From Leptobacterium sp964389205 (GTDB taxonomy: Bacteria > Bacteroidota > Bacteroidia > Flavobacteriales > Flavobacteriaceae), in NCBI GenBank assembly GCA_964389205.1, contig CAYMDH010000015.1, positions 1 through 64,000 of the forward strand: a stretch of DNA of 64,000 bases, given 5' to 3'. The notes under the pieces are model-generated. The model saw only the letters and a program-made list of their open reading frames with translations. It did not search any database and was not told where the DNA came from. Positions within the stretch are counted from its first letter, which is position 1, and each line of letters begins with the position of its first letter. Positions 26,530 through 35,913 of this stretch are shown here, piece by piece. The position numbers and the translations under genes were made by a program.

Positions 26530-27795
26530 ATGACACATAGTCAAACAGTGTTTAAGATGCCAAGAGAAGTAAAAAAAGAAACTGTTAGATTTCAATTAAT
26601 TAATAATTTAATTATCCTTCCCGTCGAATTAAATGGAAAAGAATTATCATTTATTCTTGATACAGGGGTTAATAAGCCCATCTTATTTAACTTAACGGAA
26701 AACGATACCGTACAAGTAGAAGATGTAGAAGAAATTTATATTAGAGGACTTGGAGAAGGCGACGCTATAAAAGCATATCATTCTAAAGGAAACCATTTTA
26801 AAATTAATTCGATTTACAATAACAATCAAGATTTATACTTGGTATTGGATGAAGAAATGAATCTTTCACCTCGTTTGGGAATTGATGTACATGGTATTAT
26901 TGGGTTTGATTTGATCAAAGACTTTATTCTTGATATAAATTATCAGACAAAGAAAATCACCTTTTATAAGAGCTATAATTATAAGTATAAAAAGTGTAGA
27001 AAATGTCAGGAATTTGATTTAGAATTATATAAGAATAAACCCTATGTTATTTCAAAAGTTGCTATTGAAAACACAGAAGAAATAGATGCAAAATTATTGA
27101 TCGATTCTGGGAGTAGTGATGCGTTGTGGTTATTTGAAGATGATGAGAATGGGATTACAGTACCAAGTAAACAATTTGAAGATTTTTTAGGCAGAGGTTT
27201 AAGTGGTAGCATTTATGGAAAACGATCTAGAGTAAATAGTTTTAGGTTGGGGAAATTTAAAATGAAAGAAGCTAAAGTTTCTTTCCCAGATTCTATTTCT
27301 ATACAATATATCAATGGTAGAAATAATAGAAAAGGAAGCTTAGGGGCAGAAATATTAAAACGATTTAATATTATTCTTGACTATCAGGCTAAAAAAATCA
27401 CCCTTAAAAAAAATGGAAACTTCAATGCTCCATTTAAATACAATATGAGCGGGATAGAAGTAGAGCAAAATGGAACCAGATATGCTAAAGAATTAAGATC
27501 TGATGATGATGCTTCTGGACGTATAAGTACTCAGATTTTTATAGGTAGTAAATTTAAAATAGCATTGCGTCCTGCCATTGAAATTGTTGAAATTAGAGAA
27601 GGAAGTCCAGCTGATATAGCAGGAATACAAAAAAAAGATTTATTATTAGCTATTAATGGGAAACAAACACATCGGTATTCTTTACAAGAAATTAATGAGT
27701 TGCTCAATGAAAAAGAAGGTAAAGTTTTAAGGCTTTTAATAGAAAGAGAAGGAGTAGAGCTTACTTTTTACTTTCAATTAAAACGTGTTTTGTGA
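26530..27795 (+). CDS. Retropepsin-like aspartic protease with PDZ domain
   Basis: 421 residues from the first ATG. Two aspartic-protease-like lobes: FILDTGVNKP (~47-56) and KLLIDSGSSDALW (~193-205), followed by a C-terminal PDZ domain (EIVEIREGSPADIAGIQKKDLLLAINGK, ~350-380). Probably a periplasmic or surface peptidase. The ORF is open for 24 codons before the ATG, and these encode a signal-peptide-like stretch ending FTFFFQPVMTHSQ. There is no ATG, GTG or TTG there, only ATT codons (26476, 26479) at the right place. The true start may therefore be a rare ATT, or the signal was damaged. Confidence 0.85.
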   Translation: MTHSQTVFKMPREVKKETVRFQLINNLIILPVELNGKELSFILDTGVNKPILFNLTENDTVQVEDVEEIYIRGLGEGDAIKAYHSKGNHFKINSIYNNNQDLYLVLDEEMNLSPRLGIDVHGIIGFDLIKDFILDINYQTKKITFYKSYNYKYKKCRKCQEFDLELYKNKPYVISKVAIENTEEIDAKLLIDSGSSDALWLFEDDENGITVPSKQFEDFLGRGLSGSIYGKRSRVNSFRLGKFKMKEAKVSFPDSISIQYINGRNNRKGSLGAEILKRFNIILDYQAKKITLKKNGNFNAPFKYNMSGIEVEQNGTRYAKELRSDDDASGRISTQIFIGSKFKIALRPAIEIVEIREGSPADIAGIQKKDLLLAINGKQTHRYSLQEINELLNEKEGKVLRLLIEREGVELTFYFQLKRVL

Positions 27796-27819
27796 AAAAG
27801 CTAACTTGTTTAAAATAAA

Positions 27820-27848
27820 AAAGCCCGATTATATCGGGCTTTATTTTT
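27820..27848. terminator. Bidirectional terminator between protease and DUF1573 genes
   Basis: AAGCCCGA (27821-27828) pairs with TCGGGCTT (27834-27841) around TTATA, with A-rich and T-rich flanks. It lies between two convergent genes. Confidence 0.8.
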
Positions 27849-27866
27849 ATAGGTTGTTAAATTTCT

Positions 27867-28262
27867 TTATTTAGAACCATCTCCATTAGGGTCCATTACT
27901 TTTCCTTTTATTTTTAAAGCAATGTTAGGTGTTACAGCGTTAGACGTTACTGTAATAGTCTTTCGTATTGGTCCAACTCTATTAGTGTCATACTTCACCT
28001 CAATAACACCAGTTTCTCCTGGTTGAATAGGTTTTTCAGGTTTCTTAGGGATAGTGCATCCACAACTTGAAGCTACATTAGAAATTACTAATGGAACATT
28101 TCCTGTGTTTTTAAATTCAAAAACTCTTACCCCATCACTACCTTTGGCAATCTCGCCATAATCGATAGTATCTTCTTTAAATTCAATTTTAGCCACTTTT
28201 GTCTGGGCGTTTAGGGCAATACCCATCAAGACAAAAACTGTTAAGGCAACAAATTTTTTCAT
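27867..28262 (-). CDS. DUF1573 domain protein, secreted
   Basis: 131 residues. Signal peptide (MKKFVALTVFVLMGIALNAQ, cleavage after LNA/Q). One DUF1573 (MSP/Ig-like beta) domain with the family pattern FEFKNTGNVPLVISNV, SSCGCTIP and PGETGVIEVKYDT. The two adjacent Cys (CGC) are conserved in the family. The function is unknown, but the fold is immunoglobulin-like and usually periplasmic or surface. A single-gene unit between divergent valS and the convergent protease. Confidence 0.9.
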   Translation of the reverse strand: MKKFVALTVFVLMGIALNAQTKVAKIEFKEDTIDYGEIAKGSDGVRVFEFKNTGNVPLVISNVASSCGCTIPKKPEKPIQPGETGVIEVKYDTNRVGPIRKTITVTSNAVTPNIALKIKGKVMDPNGDGSK

Positions 28263-28353
28263 GGTTTTTCGTTTTTAATGAAACGTAAATTAACTAATTT
28301 TTATTATACAATCAAAATAAACCATATTCCTTTTAAAATCTTTTGGATATAGC

Positions 28354-28361
28354 TACTTTTG
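28354..28361 (+). promoter_or_regulatory. -7 element (TACTTTTG) of valS
   Basis: TAnnTTTG match, 31 bp before the chosen valS ATG. It argues against the TTG at 28359 as a start, because that codon lies inside the element. Confidence 0.45.
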
Positions 28362-28391
28362 CAAACTATGTGTCAAAAAGTAGACCAAACT

Positions 28392-31028
28392 ATGGAAATT
28401 CCATCAAAATATAATGCTCTAGAAACTGAAGGTAAATGGTATTCGTATTGGATGCAGCATAATTATTTTCATTCAGAACCAGATAATAGAAAGGCATATT
28501 CTATTGTAATTCCCCCTCCAAATGTTACAGGAATTTTACATATGGGTCATATGTTGAACAATACTATTCAAGACGTATTGATACGTAGAGCAAGGCTTAA
28601 AGGGTATAATGCTTGCTGGGTTCCAGGAACAGATCACGCATCTATAGCTACAGAAGCAAAAGTTGTTGCGAAGTTAAAAGAAGAAGGGATTGACAAATCT
28701 GATTTAACTAGAGAAGCATTTTTAGAACACGCATGGGATTGGACAGACACCCACGGCGGAATCATTTTAGAACAACTTAAAAAATTAGGTTGTTCATGTG
28801 ATTGGGAACGAACAAAATTTACAATGGATGACGATATGTCAGCATCTGTAATTAAAGTTTTTGTTGATTTATATAAAAAAGGACTGATTTACCGTGGTTA
28901 TAGAATGGTAAATTGGGATCCAGAGGCAAAAACTACGCTTTCTGATGAAGAAGTAAACTATGAGGAGCGTCAAGGGTTCTTATATTATTTAAAATATGCA
29001 ATAGAAGGATCTGATGAAAATGTAACAATAGCTACAACACGTCCAGAAACTATCTTAGGAGATACTGCTATTTGTATTCACCCTGAAGATGAACGTTATA
29101 AGCATCTTAAAGGAAAAAAAGCTATTGTACCTATTAGTAATAGAGTTATTCCTATTATTGAAGATGATTATGTTGATATAGAATTTGGTACAGGTTGTTT
29201 AAAAGTAACCCCTGCACATGATATTAATGATAAAGAACTAGGAGAAAAACATCAATTAGAAGTAATTGATATTTTTAATGAAGATGCATCTTTAAATAGT
29301 AATGGATTGCATTACAAAGGTAAAGACCGGTTTGTAGTTCGTGAAGAAATAATTTCAGAATTAGAATCTAAAGGGATTTTGATTAAAAAAGAAACGCATA
29401 TCAATAATGTAGGTACTTCAGAGCGTACAAAAGCGGTAATAGAGCCAAGATTGTCAGATCAGTGGTTTCTTAAAATGGAAGAGCTGGTAAAGCCTGCAAT
29501 AAAAGCTGTATTGGAAGATGATGAAATTAAATTATTTCCAAAAAAGTTTGAAAATACCTATAGACATTGGATGGAGAATATTCGCGATTGGAATATTTCT
29601 AGACAACTCTGGTGGGGGCAACAAATACCCGCTTATTATTACAGTGATAAAAAAGAAGATTTTGTAATTGCAGAAAGCAAAGAGGAAGCATTGCGTTTGG
29701 CAATTGAAAAGACAGGAAATATAGAACTCACATTATCAGATTTAAATCAAGACCCAGATTCTTTAGACACTTGGTTTTCTTCATGGCTATGGCCAATTAG
29801 TGTTTTTAACGGCGTGTTAAACCCTAATAATGATGAAATAAAATATTACTATCCAACAAATGATTTAGTTACGGGCCCTGATATTCTTTTCTTCTGGGTG
29901 GCGCGTATGATTGTTTCTGGATATGAATATAGAAAAGAAAAGCCTTTTTCTAATGTCTATTTAACAGGTTTAGTTAGAGATAAACAACGTAGAAAAATGT
30001 CTAAGCAATTGGGTAATTCACCTGATGCCTTAAAATTAATAGAAGAATTTGGAGCAGATGGAGTTCGTGTAGGTTTATTATTGAGTGCGGCAGCAGGTAA
30101 TGATTTAATGTTTGACGAATCATTATGTCAACAAGGAAAAGGTTTTGCAAATAAAATATGGAATGCGTTTCGATTGGTTAAAGGTTGGGAGGTAAGTGAA
30201 GAAAAAACACAGCGAAATTCTTCAATTATTGGTATAGATTGGTACAAAGCAAAATCGCAACAAACGCTAGCGCTTATTGAAGATCATTTTGATAAATATC
30301 GAATATCAGATGCATTAATGGCTATATATAAATTGATATGGGACGATTTTTGTTCATGGCTATTGGAAATAGTGAAGCCTGCATATGGAGAACCAATAGA
30401 TAAACAAACATATGATTCTATTATTGAGATTTTTGAAACAAATCTTAAACTTTTGCATCCTTTTATGCCATTTCTTTCAGAAGAAATATGGCAACATATC
30501 GAAAAAAGAACTCCAGAACAGGCTTTAATTATAGCAAAATGGCCAGAATTAATAACACCAGATACTACAGTTATTAATGAATTTGAAGATGCCTCAGAGG
30601 TAATAGCAGGAATACGAACCATAAGAAAAGAAAAAAATATAGCTTTTAAAGAAATATTGTCACTTTCAATAATTAATAGCAGCAATACGACCACAACTTT
30701 TGATAGTATTATTAGAAAACTAGGAAATATTGATGTAATCGCCTATGTAAATGAAAAAGTCGAAGGAGCTCTTTCATTTCGAGTAAAATCAAATGAATAT
30801 TTTATTCCGGTAAGTGGGTCTATTAATCTTGAAGAGGAGATTTCAAAACTAAAAGAAGAATTAGAATATACAGAAGGGTTCTTAAAATCTGTTAGAAAGA
30901 AATTATCTAATGAACGTTTTATTGGAAATGCTCCAGAAAAAGTAGTAGCGATGGAACGAAAAAAAGAATCAGATGCGTTGGCTAAAATTGAAACAATTAA
31001 GGAGAGTTTGATTGGTTTAAAAGGTTAG
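28392..31028 (+). CDS. valS: Valyl-tRNA synthetase
   Basis: Class I aminoacyl-tRNA synthetase, 878 residues. HIGH signature PPPNVTGILHMGH near residue 42-50. The KMSKS loop is RKMSKQLGNSP. The editing (CP1) domain contains TTRPETILGDTAI, and the C terminus is an arm-like coiled coil (INLEEEISKLKEEL) that contacts tRNA. The start ATG at 28392 gives MEIPSKYN, the usual Bacteroidota N terminus. ATG 28368 and TTG 28359 would add residues but lie at or before the likely transcription start. Confidence 0.97.
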   Translation: MEIPSKYNALETEGKWYSYWMQHNYFHSEPDNRKAYSIVIPPPNVTGILHMGHMLNNTIQDVLIRRARLKGYNACWVPGTDHASIATEAKVVAKLKEEGIDKSDLTREAFLEHAWDWTDTHGGIILEQLKKLGCSCDWERTKFTMDDDMSASVIKVFVDLYKKGLIYRGYRMVNWDPEAKTTLSDEEVNYEERQGFLYYLKYAIEGSDENVTIATTRPETILGDTAICIHPEDERYKHLKGKKAIVPISNRVIPIIEDDYVDIEFGTGCLKVTPAHDINDKELGEKHQLEVIDIFNEDASLNSNGLHYKGKDRFVVREEIISELESKGILIKKETHINNVGTSERTKAVIEPRLSDQWFLKMEELVKPAIKAVLEDDEIKLFPKKFENTYRHWMENIRDWNISRQLWWGQQIPAYYYSDKKEDFVIAESKEEALRLAIEKTGNIELTLSDLNQDPDSLDTWFSSWLWPISVFNGVLNPNNDEIKYYYPTNDLVTGPDILFFWVARMIVSGYEYRKEKPFSNVYLTGLVRDKQRRKMSKQLGNSPDALKLIEEFGADGVRVGLLLSAAAGNDLMFDESLCQQGKGFANKIWNAFRLVKGWEVSEEKTQRNSSIIGIDWYKAKSQQTLALIEDHFDKYRISDALMAIYKLIWDDFCSWLLEIVKPAYGEPIDKQTYDSIIEIFETNLKLLHPFMPFLSEEIWQHIEKRTPEQALIIAKWPELITPDTTVINEFEDASEVIAGIRTIRKEKNIAFKEILSLSIINSSNTTTTFDSIIRKLGNIDVIAYVNEKVEGALSFRVKSNEYFIPVSGSINLEEEISKLKEELEYTEGFLKSVRKKLSNERFIGNAPEKVVAMERKKESDALAKIETIKESLIGLKG

Positions 31029-31056
31029 AGCTAGAGATTGACAGATTGTAAATTTT

Positions 31057-31320
31057 TTATTTATCGATAAGTTTATTCACTAATTTAATATATTCTTTCT
31101 TTGCTTTTTCTTCGCTAATACTCTTGGCTTGGAAAAGGGCATTTGCTTTAAAAGCATTTATTAATGGTTTTTTGCTTCCAGGGTTCTTATAATTTTTAGT
31201 AGCAATTTTATAATAAGCATAAAGTTTTAACAGCAGGTCAGCAGGTAGTGGTTCTAAATAGTTACTAACTTTTTCAACCGCTTTCTCAAATTTTTCGTTT
31301 AACTCTTTATTCGCTTTCAT
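31057..31320 (-). CDS. Acyl-CoA-binding protein
   Basis: 87-residue four-helix bundle of the ACBP family, which binds long-chain acyl-CoA. Key residues: LKLYAYYKIATKN (Tyr ligands, residues ~33-43) and AFKANALFQAKSISEEKAKKEYI (the helix 3-4 K...W-type pattern, here Phe). The predicted protein is cytosolic. Its start codon overlaps the last base of psd, so it is in one transcript with psd, cdsA and the LUD gene, a phospholipid-synthesis group. Confidence 0.85.
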   Translation of the reverse strand: MKANKELNEKFEKAVEKVSNYLEPLPADLLLKLYAYYKIATKNYKNPGSKKPLINAFKANALFQAKSISEEKAKKEYIKLVNKLIDK

Positions 31321-31967
31321 TAGTTAGCAATAATATCGATACCACCTTTTACTTTCTGATGTAATTTTACATTAATATTGGTGTCTGTTGGTAAAAAAAG
31401 ATCAACCCTAGACCCAAATTTAATAAAACCAGCGTCTGTTCCTTGAATAACTTGCATATCTTTAGTTGCGTAATTTACAATACGCTTGGCAAGTGCTCCT
31501 GCTATTTGTCTATACAATACCTCACCATACGTTTTATTTTCAACAACAACAGTAGTTCTTTCATTTTCTTCAGATGCTTTTGGATGCCAAGCAACTAAAT
31601 ATTTTCCCGGGTGATATTTACTAAATTTTATGATGCCTCCTAAAGGATACCGAGTTACATGTACATTTAATGGAGACATAAATATAGATACTTGAATTCG
31701 CTTATCTTTAAAATATTCTTTTTCATAAACTTCTTCAATAACTACAACTTTACCATCAACTGGGGCTATAATACTAGCATCATTTACATTTGTAGGACGT
31801 TTTGGGTTTCTAAAAAATTGTAATATTAATATTAATAGAACAAGAGCTGTTAATTGAACAATAATTTTTAACCAAAAAAAGGGAATAAAATTTTCAGATA
31901 TTAATACAATCCCAATAGAGAGAAAGAAACTTATTAAAATGATTTTATGCCCTTCTTTATGAAACAT
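31320..31967 (-). CDS. psd: Phosphatidylserine decarboxylase (short proenzyme)
   Basis: Makes phosphatidylethanolamine from phosphatidylserine. 215 residues, the short PSD form. N-terminal membrane helix pair (about 10-50). The self-cleavage site that creates the pyruvoyl group is in IKFGSRVDLFLP (Gly-Ser), and the catalytic His is in FMSPLNVHVTRYP. It starts within cdsA by an 11-bp overlap, and ACBP begins on its last base. Confidence 0.93.
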   Translation of the reverse strand: MFHKEGHKIILISFFLSIGIVLISENFIPFFWLKIIVQLTALVLLILILQFFRNPKRPTNVNDASIIAPVDGKVVVIEEVYEKEYFKDKRIQVSIFMSPLNVHVTRYPLGGIIKFSKYHPGKYLVAWHPKASEENERTTVVVENKTYGEVLYRQIAGALAKRIVNYATKDMQVIQGTDAGFIKFGSRVDLFLPTDTNINVKLHQKVKGGIDIIAN

Positions 31968-32760
31968 AATTAAAAATTTGTAATGTTAAGTAAGCAAAAG
32001 GAGCTGCAAATACTAAACTATCGAGTCTATCTAATAATCCTCCATGTCCAGGTAAAATTGCACCACTGTCTTTAACTCCTGCATTTCTTTTAAATTTTGA
32101 TTCTATTAAATCTCCTAAGCTACCTGTTATTACTATAACAAAAGCCAATATTAGCCATTGTTCAAGCTCGAGACCCTTGTCATATTTCCATAGTAAAAAA
32201 GCAGCAAGTAATGAAAAGAGAAGACCTCCTATAAACCCTTCAACGGTCTTTTTAGGAGATACTTTTTCATACAGTTTTGTTTTTCCTATATTTTTTCCTA
32301 CTAAATATGCAAAAGAATCATTGACCCAAATGATTATAAAAATACCCATTATTAAAAACTTAGCAAAATGATTTCCAACATATGGAATCATAGTTAGAAA
32401 TAGGCAACCACCTCCTATATAAAAAAGACTAATGATAAATTTTTGAATCTTGGTATAAGAAATAGAAGATTTTGAAAAAAGATACACAATAAGAAAAACA
32501 TTTATCATGCAGCAAGCAATCAAAAATATTCTTATAATAATTTTTTCTTGAAATAAATAAATAAAAAACCACCATAATGCCAAAAAAGCTATAAAAATAT
32601 AATACCCTCTTAATTTTATAAGTTTTTTAAATTCATATAAACAGATTAATCCAAAGGTTAAAAAAAGGAAATCAAAAGCATCGTTGCTTAAAAATACAGC
32701 AGCGAGTAATAAAAAGACATATAAAACCCCAGTTATGGAGCGTTTGAAGAGTTCTTTCAT
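31957..32760 (-). CDS. cdsA: Phosphatidate cytidylyltransferase
   Basis: Integral-membrane enzyme producing CDP-diacylglycerol. 267 residues with about seven to eight transmembrane segments. The CDS signature GVKDSGAILPGHGGLLDRLDSL near the C terminus is complete. It begins on the base where the LUD gene stops, overlaps psd by 11 bp, and so belongs to the LUD-cdsA-psd-ACBP unit. Confidence 0.95.
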   Translation of the reverse strand: MKELFKRSITGVLYVFLLLAAVFLSNDAFDFLFLTFGLICLYEFKKLIKLRGYYIFIAFLALWWFFIYLFQEKIIIRIFLIACCMINVFLIVYLFSKSSISYTKIQKFIISLFYIGGGCLFLTMIPYVGNHFAKFLIMGIFIIIWVNDSFAYLVGKNIGKTKLYEKVSPKKTVEGFIGGLLFSLLAAFLLWKYDKGLELEQWLILAFVIVITGSLGDLIESKFKRNAGVKDSGAILPGHGGLLDRLDSLVFAAPFAYLTLQIFNYVS

Positions 32761-33368
32761 TATAAATCTTCTAGTAAGAGTAAATACAAATTTTTTGAAC
32801 TACTTCCATAAGAAAGAAAATCTTTTTCTTCTTTAATATTGAAGTGTTTAATGGTAGTAATATTTGTAGGGATTTTATTTTTATTTTTATTTTTTATTTT
32901 TCGCAATCCTTCACTAATAGTTTCAACTAATTGACTTGTAGCAGCAAATACTATAAAATTATCAGGGAGATCATGAAGCTTTAATTCACTAATTTGATTA
33001 GAACTAATTAAAACACTACCAACATTGGCTACAAGGTTTTCACAGGAAGTTAAAAAAACAGATGAATTTTTTCCGCTCGAAGATAGTTTGAGGTTAAAGT
33101 CATCGAACTTCTTTTGCAATTCCTTATCTGGGCAAAAGAAACTGGTATCCTTCCATGAATTTTCTACTATTATATTTCCAAAATTTTCATAAATTTCTTC
33201 TATAGAATCACAGTAGATAAACTTTCCTCCATTCTTTTTAAAGTTAATGGTAAATTTTTCATCTATAGGAAGGGTAATGTCGGGCATATACTTCCCACGA
33301 TCAGCCGGAATACTTTCAGATGATCCTTTTTTGTTTTTAAAGCCGAAAATCTTTTTGAACAAACTCAT
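32760..33368 (-). CDS. LUD (LutC/YkgG) domain protein
   Basis: 202 residues, with the Rossmann-like LUD domain in the second half (SCENLVANVGSVLISS, ELHDLPDNFIVFAATSQLV). The catalytic subunits of lactate utilisation systems have longer proteins with FeS motifs; this one has none, and no LutA/LutB neighbours exist. In Flavobacteriaceae this stand-alone gene sits between ftsH and cdsA, as here. Its role is unknown. Confidence 0.8.
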   Translation of the reverse strand: MSLFKKIFGFKNKKGSSESIPADRGKYMPDITLPIDEKFTINFKKNGGKFIYCDSIEEIYENFGNIIVENSWKDTSFFCPDKELQKKFDDFNLKLSSSGKNSSVFLTSCENLVANVGSVLISSNQISELKLHDLPDNFIVFAATSQLVETISEGLRKIKNKNKNKIPTNITTIKHFNIKEEKDFLSYGSSSKNLYLLLLEDL

Positions 33369-33419
33369 TTAGAATTTGGGACTATACTATAATAACCTTA
33401 ATGGTAAAGTTATAAAAAT

Positions 33420-33469
33420 ATACCCAACATTTTAAATTTTTAAGATCCAAAGTAAAAAATGTTGGGTAT
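33420..33469 (-). terminator. Terminator after ftsH
   Basis: Long 14-bp arms ATACCCAACATTTT (33420-33433) and AAAATGTTGGGTAT (33456-33469), with T-rich sequence on the minus-strand 3' side. It separates ftsH from the LUD-cdsA-psd unit. Confidence 0.75.
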
Positions 33470-33485
33470 TTTAAAATAGAATATA

Positions 33486-35423
33486 CTACTTAACTAGCTC
33501 TTCTTCCTTGTCAAAAGGTCTTTTTCCGAAGATTTTTTCAAGATCATCTTTGAAGATTACTTCCTTTTCTAATAAGCGTTCTGCTAATTCAGATAGTTTA
33601 TCTTTGTGTTTTTCTAAGAGTTTTAAACAACGATCGTATTGTTCTTCAATAATTCTTGAAATTTCTTTGTCAATTATTAAAGCCGTTTCTTCACTATATG
33701 GTTTTGTAAACCCATAATCTCCTTGACCACTTGAATCGTAATAGGTTAAATTCCCTATTTTATCACTAAGGCCATATATAGTTACCATCGCTCTTGCCTG
33801 TTTTGTGATTTTTTCAAGATCACTCAAAGCTCCTGTTGAAATTTTATCAAACGTTATTTTTTCTGCAGCTCTACCTCCTAGTGTAGCACACATTTCATCT
33901 AGCATTTGTTCTGGACGTACAATAAGACGTTCTTCAGGTAAATACCAAGCTGCCCCAAGAGATTGCCCTCTAGGTACAATAGTTACCTTAACTAACGGTG
34001 CCGCATGCTCAAGCATCCAGCTTACTGTAGCATGACCAGCTTCATGATATGCAATTGTTCTTTTTTCTTCAACAGTTATAATTTTATTTTTCTTTTCTAA
34101 GCCTCCTACAATACGATCTACAGCATCTAAAAAATCTTGTTTGTCTACTGCTTTTTTCCCATTTCTAGCAGCAATTAAAGCAGCTTCGTTACAAACATTG
34201 GCAATATCTGCCCCAGAAAACCCTGGCGTTTGTCTAGAAAGAAAATCAAGATCTAATGTCTCTAATGTTTTGATAGGTCTTAAATGAACCTCGAAAATCT
34301 CTTTACGCTCTCTAATATCTGGCAAGTCAACGAATATTTGTCTGTCAAATCTTCCTGCCCGCATTAAAGCTTTATCTAATATATCTGCTCTGTTGGTAGC
34401 GGCTAGAACAATAACGTTGGTATTTGTTCCAAACCCATCCATTTCAGTTAATAATTGATTGAGCGTATTTTCTCTTTCATCATTAGAACCTGTGAGGTTA
34501 TTTTTACCTCTAGCTCTACCTATAGCATCAATTTCATCAATAAAAATAATAGCTGGTGATTTGTCTTTAGCTTGTTTGAATAAATCTCGAACCCTAGAAG
34601 CTCCAACACCAACAAACATTTCTACAAAATCAGAACCAGAAAGTGAAAAGAAAGGAACCTTTGCTTCTCCAGCTACAGCTTTTGCTAATAATGTTTTACC
34701 AGTTCCTGGAGGTCCTACCAATAAAGCACCTTTAGGTATTTTTCCACCTAAAGAAGTATATTTTTCAGGGTTTTTAAGAAATTCTACAATTTCTTCAACT
34801 TCTTCTTTAGCTCCTTCTAAACCTGCTACATCTTTAAAAGTAACTCGAGTATTTATTTTTTCATCAAAAAGTTTTGCCTTAGATTTTCCTATATTGAAAA
34901 TTTGACCTCCAGCTCCTCCAGAGCCTCCTCCAGACATACGTCTCATTAAAAAGATCCAAATACCAATAATAAGAACGAAAGGTAATAACGTAAGTAATAG
35001 CTCTCCAAAAAGGTTTGATTCTGAAGTGAATTCTACTTCAGTGTCTAGGTTATATTCGCTTACTGTCTGTTTTAACTCGTTTTCAAAATTCTGTAAATCA
35101 CCAAACTTTAATTCGTAATGTGCTGTTTTAGCAGTCGTAGGAATTAAAGATTTGCTTTCTGTTCCTTTATGCACTTCTTTAGTAAGTGCTTCATCTTTTA
35201 AAAATACTTTAGCTTGACGCGTATTTGTAATGATTAAAATTTTCTCTACATCACCATTCTTAAGATATTCTTGCAATTCTGATGGAGTAGTAGGGTTTAG
35301 TTTTTGCCAACTTCCACTACCTGAAAAAAAGTTCATTCCAATAATTACGATTAGAATCACAGCATAAATCCAGTACGAACTAAATTTTGATTTTTTAGGT
35401 TTTTGATTGTTATCTTTTGCCAT
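33486..35423 (-). CDS. ftsH: ATP-dependent zinc metalloprotease FtsH
   Basis: Membrane AAA+ protease for membrane-protein quality control. 645 residues. N-terminal TM (17-33), periplasmic domain, second TM (139-159), AAA module with Walker A GPPGTGKT (237-244) and Walker B FIDEID (D296/E297), SRH region, and protease HEAGH (460-464) with the downstream Asp ligand. The downstream terminator is at 33420. rsfS lies 24 bp upstream and is probably in the same transcript. Confidence 0.97.
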   Translation of the reverse strand: MAKDNNQKPKKSKFSSYWIYAVILIVIIGMNFFSGSGSWQKLNPTTPSELQEYLKNGDVEKILIITNTRQAKVFLKDEALTKEVHKGTESKSLIPTTAKTAHYELKFGDLQNFENELKQTVSEYNLDTEVEFTSESNLFGELLLTLLPFVLIIGIWIFLMRRMSGGGSGGAGGQIFNIGKSKAKLFDEKINTRVTFKDVAGLEGAKEEVEEIVEFLKNPEKYTSLGGKIPKGALLVGPPGTGKTLLAKAVAGEAKVPFFSLSGSDFVEMFVGVGASRVRDLFKQAKDKSPAIIFIDEIDAIGRARGKNNLTGSNDERENTLNQLLTEMDGFGTNTNVIVLAATNRADILDKALMRAGRFDRQIFVDLPDIRERKEIFEVHLRPIKTLETLDLDFLSRQTPGFSGADIANVCNEAALIAARNGKKAVDKQDFLDAVDRIVGGLEKKNKIITVEEKRTIAYHEAGHATVSWMLEHAAPLVKVTIVPRGQSLGAAWYLPEERLIVRPEQMLDEMCATLGGRAAEKITFDKISTGALSDLEKITKQARAMVTIYGLSDKIGNLTYYDSSGQGDYGFTKPYSEETALIIDKEISRIIEEQYDRCLKLLEKHKDKLSELAERLLEKEVIFKDDLEKIFGKRPFDKEEELVK

Positions 35424-35447
35424 TAATTTTTTCTTAAAATAATATTA

Positions 35448-35819
35448 TTAATAATTAGTAGAAATAGAAGTGACTTTAGCATCTCCCCACAGTCCTTCTA
35501 TGTCATAAAAATCTCTTGTATGTTTTTGGAATACATGTACTACAACATTTACATAATCCATTAATACCCATTCTCCATTATTTGCACCTTCAATATGCCA
35601 AGGTTTATCTTTTAGTTGTTTACTTACTAATTTTTGGATGGAATTTACAATGGCATTGACTTGTGTGTTTGAAGTTCCATTACATATAATAAAATAGTCA
35701 CAAACCGTATTTTCAATTTCTCTTAAATCTAAGATACTTATATCTTTTCCTTTTACTTCTTCTATTCCTTTTAAAATAATTGATATGAGTTGATCTGGGC
35801 TACTTTTTTTTATTGCCAT
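35448..35819 (-). CDS. rsfS: Ribosomal silencing factor RsfS
   Basis: 123 residues of the RsfS/Iojap family that binds ribosomal protein L14 and blocks subunit joining under starvation. Family core: CDYFIICNGTSNTQVNAI, WHIEGANNGEWVLMDYVNVVVHVF. It is the first gene of the rsfS-ftsH unit. A TAACTTTG -7 element lies upstream at 35839-35846. Confidence 0.95.
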   Translation of the reverse strand: MAIKKSSPDQLISIILKGIEEVKGKDISILDLREIENTVCDYFIICNGTSNTQVNAIVNSIQKLVSKQLKDKPWHIEGANNGEWVLMDYVNVVVHVFQKHTRDFYDIEGLWGDAKVTSISTNY

Positions 35820-35838
35820 TAAATTTTTTTATTTTACG

Positions 35839-35846
35839 CAAAGTTA
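35839..35846 (-). promoter_or_regulatory. -7 promoter element (TAACTTTG) of rsfS-ftsH
   Basis: TAnnTTTG on the minus strand, 19 bp before the rsfS ATG. Confidence 0.5.
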
Positions 35847-35913
35847 TCATTTTTTTGTTTTTTTAACGATTCAATTTAACATAAGATTACACAAATAGAT
35901 CAACCATCGTTAC

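Noticed and set aside
28359..28391. Alternative valS starts at TTG 28359 or ATG 28368
   Set aside because: They lie in or next to the likely -7 element and do not match the common ValS N terminus.
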